Positions 60,542 through 64,000 of a stretch of DNA of 64,000 bases are shown in pieces (positions within the stretch are counted from its first letter, which is position 1; the number at the start of each line of letters is the position of its first letter). Below the pieces are notes generated by a model. That model made no database searches. It worked only from the letters and a program-made list of their open reading frames with translations, and was not told where the DNA came from. The stretch lies in NCBI RefSeq assembly GCF_003634965.1, contig NZ_RBXP01000003.1:1-64000 (forward strand), given 5' to 3'. This DNA is from Azonexus fungiphilus (lineage in GTDB: Bacteria; Pseudomonadota; Gammaproteobacteria; Burkholderiales; Rhodocyclaceae). The translations under genes were made by a program, and so were the position numbers.

Positions 60542-62233
60542 ATGAAGATCGCCTTCCGCCCCAAGCTGCTGGATTGCCTGCCGAGCTACACGCGCGCCCA
60601 GTTCGGCAAGGATCTCGGCGCCGGGATCACCGTCGGCGTGCTGGCGCTGCCGCTGGCGATGGCCTTCGCCATCGCCTCCGGTGTCTCGCCGACCGCCGGC
60701 ATCTGGACCGCCATCGTCGCCGGCCTGATCGTCGCCGCGCTCGGTGGCTCGCGGGTGCAGATCGGCGGCCCGACCGGCGCCTTCATCCCGATCGTCTACG
60801 GCATCGTCGCCGCCCACGGCTTCGCCAACCTGCTCGGTGCCACCATGCTCGCCGGCGTCATGCTGCTGGCCATGGGCCTGACGCGCATGGGCCAGCTGAT
60901 CCGCTTCATCCCGGTGACCGTCGTCATCGGCTTCACCAATGGCATCGCCGTCGTCATCTTCCTCGCCCAGATCAAGGATTTCTTCGGCCTGACCATTGCC
61001 AGCCTGCCGGCCGAGTTCTTCGCCCGGATCAAGGTGCTGGCGGCGCACGCGCACACCGTCGACCTGCCGACGCTGGCGCTGTCGCTCGCCTGCTTCGTCT
61101 TCCTGCTCTCCTACAACCGGCTGGCGCAACGCCTGGCGCTGCTGCGCCGGGCACCCGGCCCGCTCGCCGTGCTGGTGGTCGGCACCGTCGCCGCCTGGGC
61201 ACTCGACCTGCCGGTGGAAACCATCGGCAGCCGTTTCAACGGCATTCCGCAGGAACTGCCGGCCTTCGGCTTCCCCGCGGTGTCGATCCACGACTTCGGC
61301 AAACTGATCTCGCCGGCGATCACCATCGCCCTGCTCGGCGCCATCGAGTCGCTGCTCTCGGCGCGCGTTGCCGACAGCCAGATCGACGATCGCCACGACC
61401 CCAACCAGGAACTCGTCGCCCAGGGCCTGGCCAACATCGCCGCCCCACTGTGCGGCGGCTTCGCGGCGACCGGCGCGATCGCCCGCACCTCGACCAACGT
61501 CAAGTCGGGCGGGCGCACGCCGATCGCCGGCATCATCCATGCAATGACCCTGCTCGCCGTCGTCCTGGTCGCCGCACCGCTGGCCGCCTACGTGCCGCTG
61601 GCGACGCTGTCGGCGATCGTCATGGTGGTCGCCATCAACATGGGCGAGTGGCACGAATTCAAGGAACTGCGCCGCTACTCGTGGAATTACCGCCTGATCC
61701 TGGTCAGCGTCTTCCTGGTCACCGTGCTCTTCGATCTGACCATCGCCGTCGAACTGGGCATGGTCCTGGCCAGCCTGTTCTTCATCTACCGCATGTCCGA
61801 GCTGACCCGGATCGAGCGACTGGCGCTCGACGAAGCGGCCCAGGAGCCGCAACTGCTCTACCCCGACGGCACGCTGCGCGTCGCCGCCTGGCAGTTGTAC
61901 GGTTCGCTGTTCTTCGGCGCGGTGAACAAGCTCGAGGAGCTGCTCGATCCGCGCGCCGGCCACCCGGAAGTCGTCATTCTCGACATGCAGCGCTTGGTCC
62001 AGCTCGACACCACCGGCCTCGAAGGCCTGGAAAATCTCCGCGACAAGCTCGCCAAGCGCGGCTGCAAGCTGCTGCTGTGCGGCCTCAACGCCCAGCCCGG
62101 CTCGCTGATGACGCGTGCCGGCTTCATCGACGCGGTCGGTCACGACAACGTCCGCCCCGATCTCGAACACGCGCTGCGGCGCGCCCACCAACTGCTGCCC
62201 GACCTGATGGGCGGCCAACCGGAAGACTACTGA
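60542..62233 (+). CDS. SulP (SLC26) family anion transporter
   Basis: 563 residues: about 10-12 membrane spans with GAGITVGVLALPLAMAFAIASG and the SLC26 signature GGFAATGAIARTSTNVKSGGRTP, then a STAS domain (about 430-550). Members carry sulfate, bicarbonate or other anions. The start at MKIAFRPKLLDCLPSYTR is used; in-frame ATGs at 60497 and 60512 lie at or before the promoter. Bicarbonate versus sulfate cannot be told from sequence alone. Confidence 0.92.
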   Translation: MKIAFRPKLLDCLPSYTRAQFGKDLGAGITVGVLALPLAMAFAIASGVSPTAGIWTAIVAGLIVAALGGSRVQIGGPTGAFIPIVYGIVAAHGFANLLGATMLAGVMLLAMGLTRMGQLIRFIPVTVVIGFTNGIAVVIFLAQIKDFFGLTIASLPAEFFARIKVLAAHAHTVDLPTLALSLACFVFLLSYNRLAQRLALLRRAPGPLAVLVVGTVAAWALDLPVETIGSRFNGIPQELPAFGFPAVSIHDFGKLISPAITIALLGAIESLLSARVADSQIDDRHDPNQELVAQGLANIAAPLCGGFAATGAIARTSTNVKSGGRTPIAGIIHAMTLLAVVLVAAPLAAYVPLATLSAIVMVVAINMGEWHEFKELRRYSWNYRLILVSVFLVTVLFDLTIAVELGMVLASLFFIYRMSELTRIERLALDEAAQEPQLLYPDGTLRVAAWQLYGSLFFGAVNKLEELLDPRAGHPEVVILDMQRLVQLDTTGLEGLENLRDKLAKRGCKLLLCGLNAQPGSLMTRAGFIDAVGHDNVRPDLEHALRRAHQLLPDLMGGQPEDY

Positions 62234-62236
62234 ACC

Positions 62237-62578
62237 ATGAGCGCCCTGCCCAACTGCCCGCAATGCCAATCCGCCTTCACCTACGAGGACGGCCTGCTCT
62301 ACGTCTGCCCGGAATGCGCCCACGAATGGCCGCAGGCCGCCCCGGCCGCCGCCGAGGAGGAAAGCAAGGTGTGGCGCGACGCCAACGGCAACGAACTCAA
62401 GGACGGCGACAGCGTCACCGTGATCAAGGATCTCAAGATCAAGGGCTCGTCGTCGGTGGTCAAGGTCGGCACCAAGGTCAAGAACATCCGCCTGATCGAC
62501 GGCGACCACGACATCGACTGCAAGATCGACGGCATCGGCGCGATGCAGCTGAAGTCGGAATTCGTCAAGAAGGCCTGA
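62237..62578 (+). CDS. yjdM: YjdM (PhnA-type) zinc ribbon family protein
   Basis: 113 residues: N-terminal zinc ribbon CPQC/CPEC, then the conserved [28 protein letters not shown] and GVxLKTEFVKKA-like end. Formerly called alkylphosphonate utilisation operon protein PhnA; its function is unresolved. It begins 3 bp after the SulP stop. Confidence 0.9.
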   Translation: MSALPNCPQCQSAFTYEDGLLYVCPECAHEWPQAAPAAAEEESKVWRDANGNELKDGDSVTVIKDLKIKGSSSVVKVGTKVKNIRLIDGDHDIDCKIDGIGAMQLKSEFVKKA

Positions 62579-62767
62579 TCAGGCCTTGCGCGGCCGCGCC
62601 ACGAAATAGAGGCAGGGCTGCCCGGACGACTCGAGCACGTCGCGCGCCGGCTCGCGCGCGCTGCGGAAGCCGAGTTCCCGGCAGCCGTAAGGAAAGTTCG
62701 GGTCGAAGGTGATGTGGTAATGCCGGCAGTTGCGACACCGCGGCGACGCCGGCTGTTCCTTGTCCAT
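62579..62767 (-). CDS. Small cysteine-rich hypothetical protein
   Basis: 62 residues with CRNC near the start, then YGCRELG and a late PCLYF cysteine, suggesting a zinc-binding fold. FDPNFPYGCRELGFRSAR reads as a conserved core. I do not recognise a characterised family. The ATG at 62767 lies 8 bp after the stop of the NuoM-like gene, so it belongs to that transcript. Confidence 0.65.
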   Translation of the reverse strand: MDKEQPASPRCRNCRHYHITFDPNFPYGCRELGFRSAREPARDVLESSGQPCLYFVARPRKA

Positions 62768-62775
62768 CGGCCGGC

Positions 62776-64000
62776 TCAGCGAGGCAGGGCGGCCGCCCAG
62801 GCCGCGGCAGCCGGACGGACGATCTCCAGCCACGGCGACGGATAAACGCCGATCCCGACGATCAGTGCGATGAGCACGACCAGCACCGCCCATTCGCGCG
62901 GGCGCAGGTCTTCGGCATCGCTGACGGTCGACCGCGTCGCCGGCCCGAAAAAGGCCCGCCGGTAGAGCGCCAGGAAGGCCCCGGCGGCAATCGCCAGCCC
63001 GAACAGCGCAGCCATGCCGGCGCCGGTATAGCGGTCGAGGATCGCCAGGATGAGCAGGAACTCGGCCGGGAAGCTGCTCGTCCCCGGCATGCCGACGCCG
63101 GCCAGGCCGCAGACGAGGACGCCGGTGGCGAGCAGCGGCATGCTGCCGGCAGCGCCGCCGAGGGCATGGATGTCGGTACTGCCGGTGCGCTGGCGGAGGA
63201 ACTCGAGCAGCAGCATGGCTCCGCCGCTGGCCACGGTGAAGCTGAGCAGCAGCGACACCGCCCCCTGGACTCCCTGCGCCGACAGCGTCGCCAGCCCGAG
63301 CACGGCCAGCCCGACGTGGCAGATGCTGGCGTAGGCCAGGCCGACGCGCAGGTTGCTGTGCGCGAGCACGCCGACCGCGCCATAGACCAGCGTCAGCGTG
63401 CCCAGACCGGCGAGCAGCCAGTGCCATTCCTGCGCCGCCGCCGGCGCCAGCGGCACAGCGAAGCGGACCAGCCCGTATACGCCGACCTTCAGCCCGAGCA
63501 GCACCGCCGTCAGCGCGCCCGGCGCCGCCAGCGCGAACTGCGGCAACCAGGTGTGCAGCGGGACCAGCGGCACCTTGAGGCCGAAACCGAGCAGCATCAA
63601 CAGCCAGATCAGCCGCTGGGTCTCCCGCGCGGCCGGCTGGGCGAGCAGCGTCGTCAGCTCGAAGCCGGCATCGGCGCCAAGGACGACGAAGGCGAGCAGC
63701 AAGGGCAGGCCGCCGGCGAGCATGATCAGCACGTAGCGGGCAGCCGCCCGGCCGGCGTCGGCGACGACGCCCCAGCGGGCGAGCAGGAAGTAGACCGGGA
63801 TCAGGCTGGCTTCCCAGAAGACGAAGAAGACGATCAGGTCGACGGCGCAGAAGATGCCCAGCGTCGCCGACTGCAACGCCAGCAGCAGGCCGTGGTAGAG
63901 GCGCGGGGCGTCGCCGCCCTGCTGCCAGCCGGCAACCAGCGCGCCGAGGAAGAGCAGCGCGCTGGCCGGCAAAAACAGCACCGACAGCCCGTCGACCGCC
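62776..64000 (-). CDS. NuoM-like proton-translocating subunit, partial
   Basis: The 3' 408 codons of an antiporter-like membrane subunit; the frame is open to the window edge, where VDGLSVLFLP matches the family before the GTG at 63981. Key residues of NuoM are kept: glutamate in FWEASLIPVY, lysines in GLKVPLVPLHTWLP and GLKVGVYGLVRF, and glutamate in FPAEFLLIL. It is followed by a small Cys-rich gene rather than nuoN, so it may belong to a second Nuo-like or bicarbonate-type assembly rather than to the main complex I operon. Confidence 0.88.
   Translation of the reverse strand, partial: AVDGLSVLFLPASALLFLGALVAGWQQGGDAPRLYHGLLLALQSATLGIFCAVDLIVFFVFWEASLIPVYFLLARWGVVADAGRAAARYVLIMLAGGLPLLLAFVVLGADAGFELTTLLAQPAARETQRLIWLLMLLGFGLKVPLVPLHTWLPQFALAAPGALTAVLLGLKVGVYGLVRFAVPLAPAAAQEWHWLLAGLGTLTLVYGAVGVLAHSNLRVGLAYASICHVGLAVLGLATLSAQGVQGAVSLLLSFTVASGGAMLLLEFLRQRTGSTDIHALGGAAGSMPLLATGVLVCGLAGVGMPGTSSFPAEFLLILAILDRYTGAGMAALFGLAIAAGAFLALYRRAFFGPATRSTVSDAEDLRPREWAVLVVLIALIVGIGVYPSPWLEIVRPAAAAWAAALPR

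Noticed and set aside
60410..62509. 699-codon minus-strand frame opposite sulP
   Set aside because: Composition of a shadow (Gln/Asp/Gly/Arg-rich) with no motif; the SulP reading has clear domains.

Overview
The window reads as ordinary chromosome from a GC-rich betaproteobacterium. The order M23 peptidase, erpA, bactofilin, DUF6776, rpsI, rplM, together with the pilBCD block, diheme cytochrome c4 next to engB, CNP1-like/rppH/proS and the secB-gpsA run, is what I associate with the Rhodocyclales (Dechloromonas/Azonexus-like). That placement is inference from gene order and protein style, not from a search. Genes cover almost everything. I see no prophage, insertion sequence, CRISPR array or tRNA.

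Layout. 1-260: a strong leftward promoter of ribosomal RNA type whose transcript leaves the window. 261-4192: M23 peptidase, then a leftward cell-envelope and ribosomal set (erpA, bactofilin, DUF6776, rpsI, rplM). 4193-4687: an AT-rich gap with a probable small RNA, the rplM promoter and two TGC-rich palindromes. 4688-10049: OsmC-like, CNP1-like, rppH, proS, a lytic transglycosylase, ffh. 10079-16400: CcsA-like and CorC-like membrane proteins, then pilB-pilC-pilD and an FmdB zinc ribbon. 16385-22216: DUF502, aspS, a barnase/barstar pair, nudB, argB, a 5'-nucleotidase, slmA. 22268-26889: hemB, engB (with a second probable small RNA antisense to its 3' end), cytochrome c4, CBS and HDOD proteins, msrQ. 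26894-32998: bioC-bioB, comF, trmL, and the leftward chain arsR, membrane rhodanese, grxC, secB, SH3, gpsA. 33078-40444: EnvC-type activator, ctpA, a small unknown, an E1-like adenylyltransferase, ribD, nrdR, glyA, a histidine phosphatase. 40535-43962: a TRAP transporter whose binding protein converges on its permease genes. 44060-52440: pmbA, darP, mog, a large PilZ-like protein, thyA, pgi, folA, a Liv-type binding lipoprotein. 52537-57327: a basic amino acid decarboxylase, dcd, apbC, an orphan response regulator. 57497-64000: metG, a 413-bp gap with DnaA-box-like sites, a small membrane protein, a ribbon-helix-helix regulator divergent from a SulP transporter, a YjdM zinc ribbon, a small Cys-rich protein and a NuoM-like subunit cut by the window end.

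The most interesting non-routine signals are: (a) two probable small RNAs with C/U-rich anti-Shine-Dalgarno segments, at 4299-4440 (minus) and about 23303-23449 (plus); (b) an ArsR repressor with a Cys pair 66 residues apart as in persulfide sensors, coupled to a membrane rhodanese and glutaredoxin; (c) a barnase/barstar pair with intact catalytic residues inside a housekeeping run; (d) DnaA-box-like sites and a regulator-operator divergon next to sulP. Start codons were chosen by family N-termini and Shine-Dalgarno position. Several genes use TTG starts overlapping or abutting the preceding stop.
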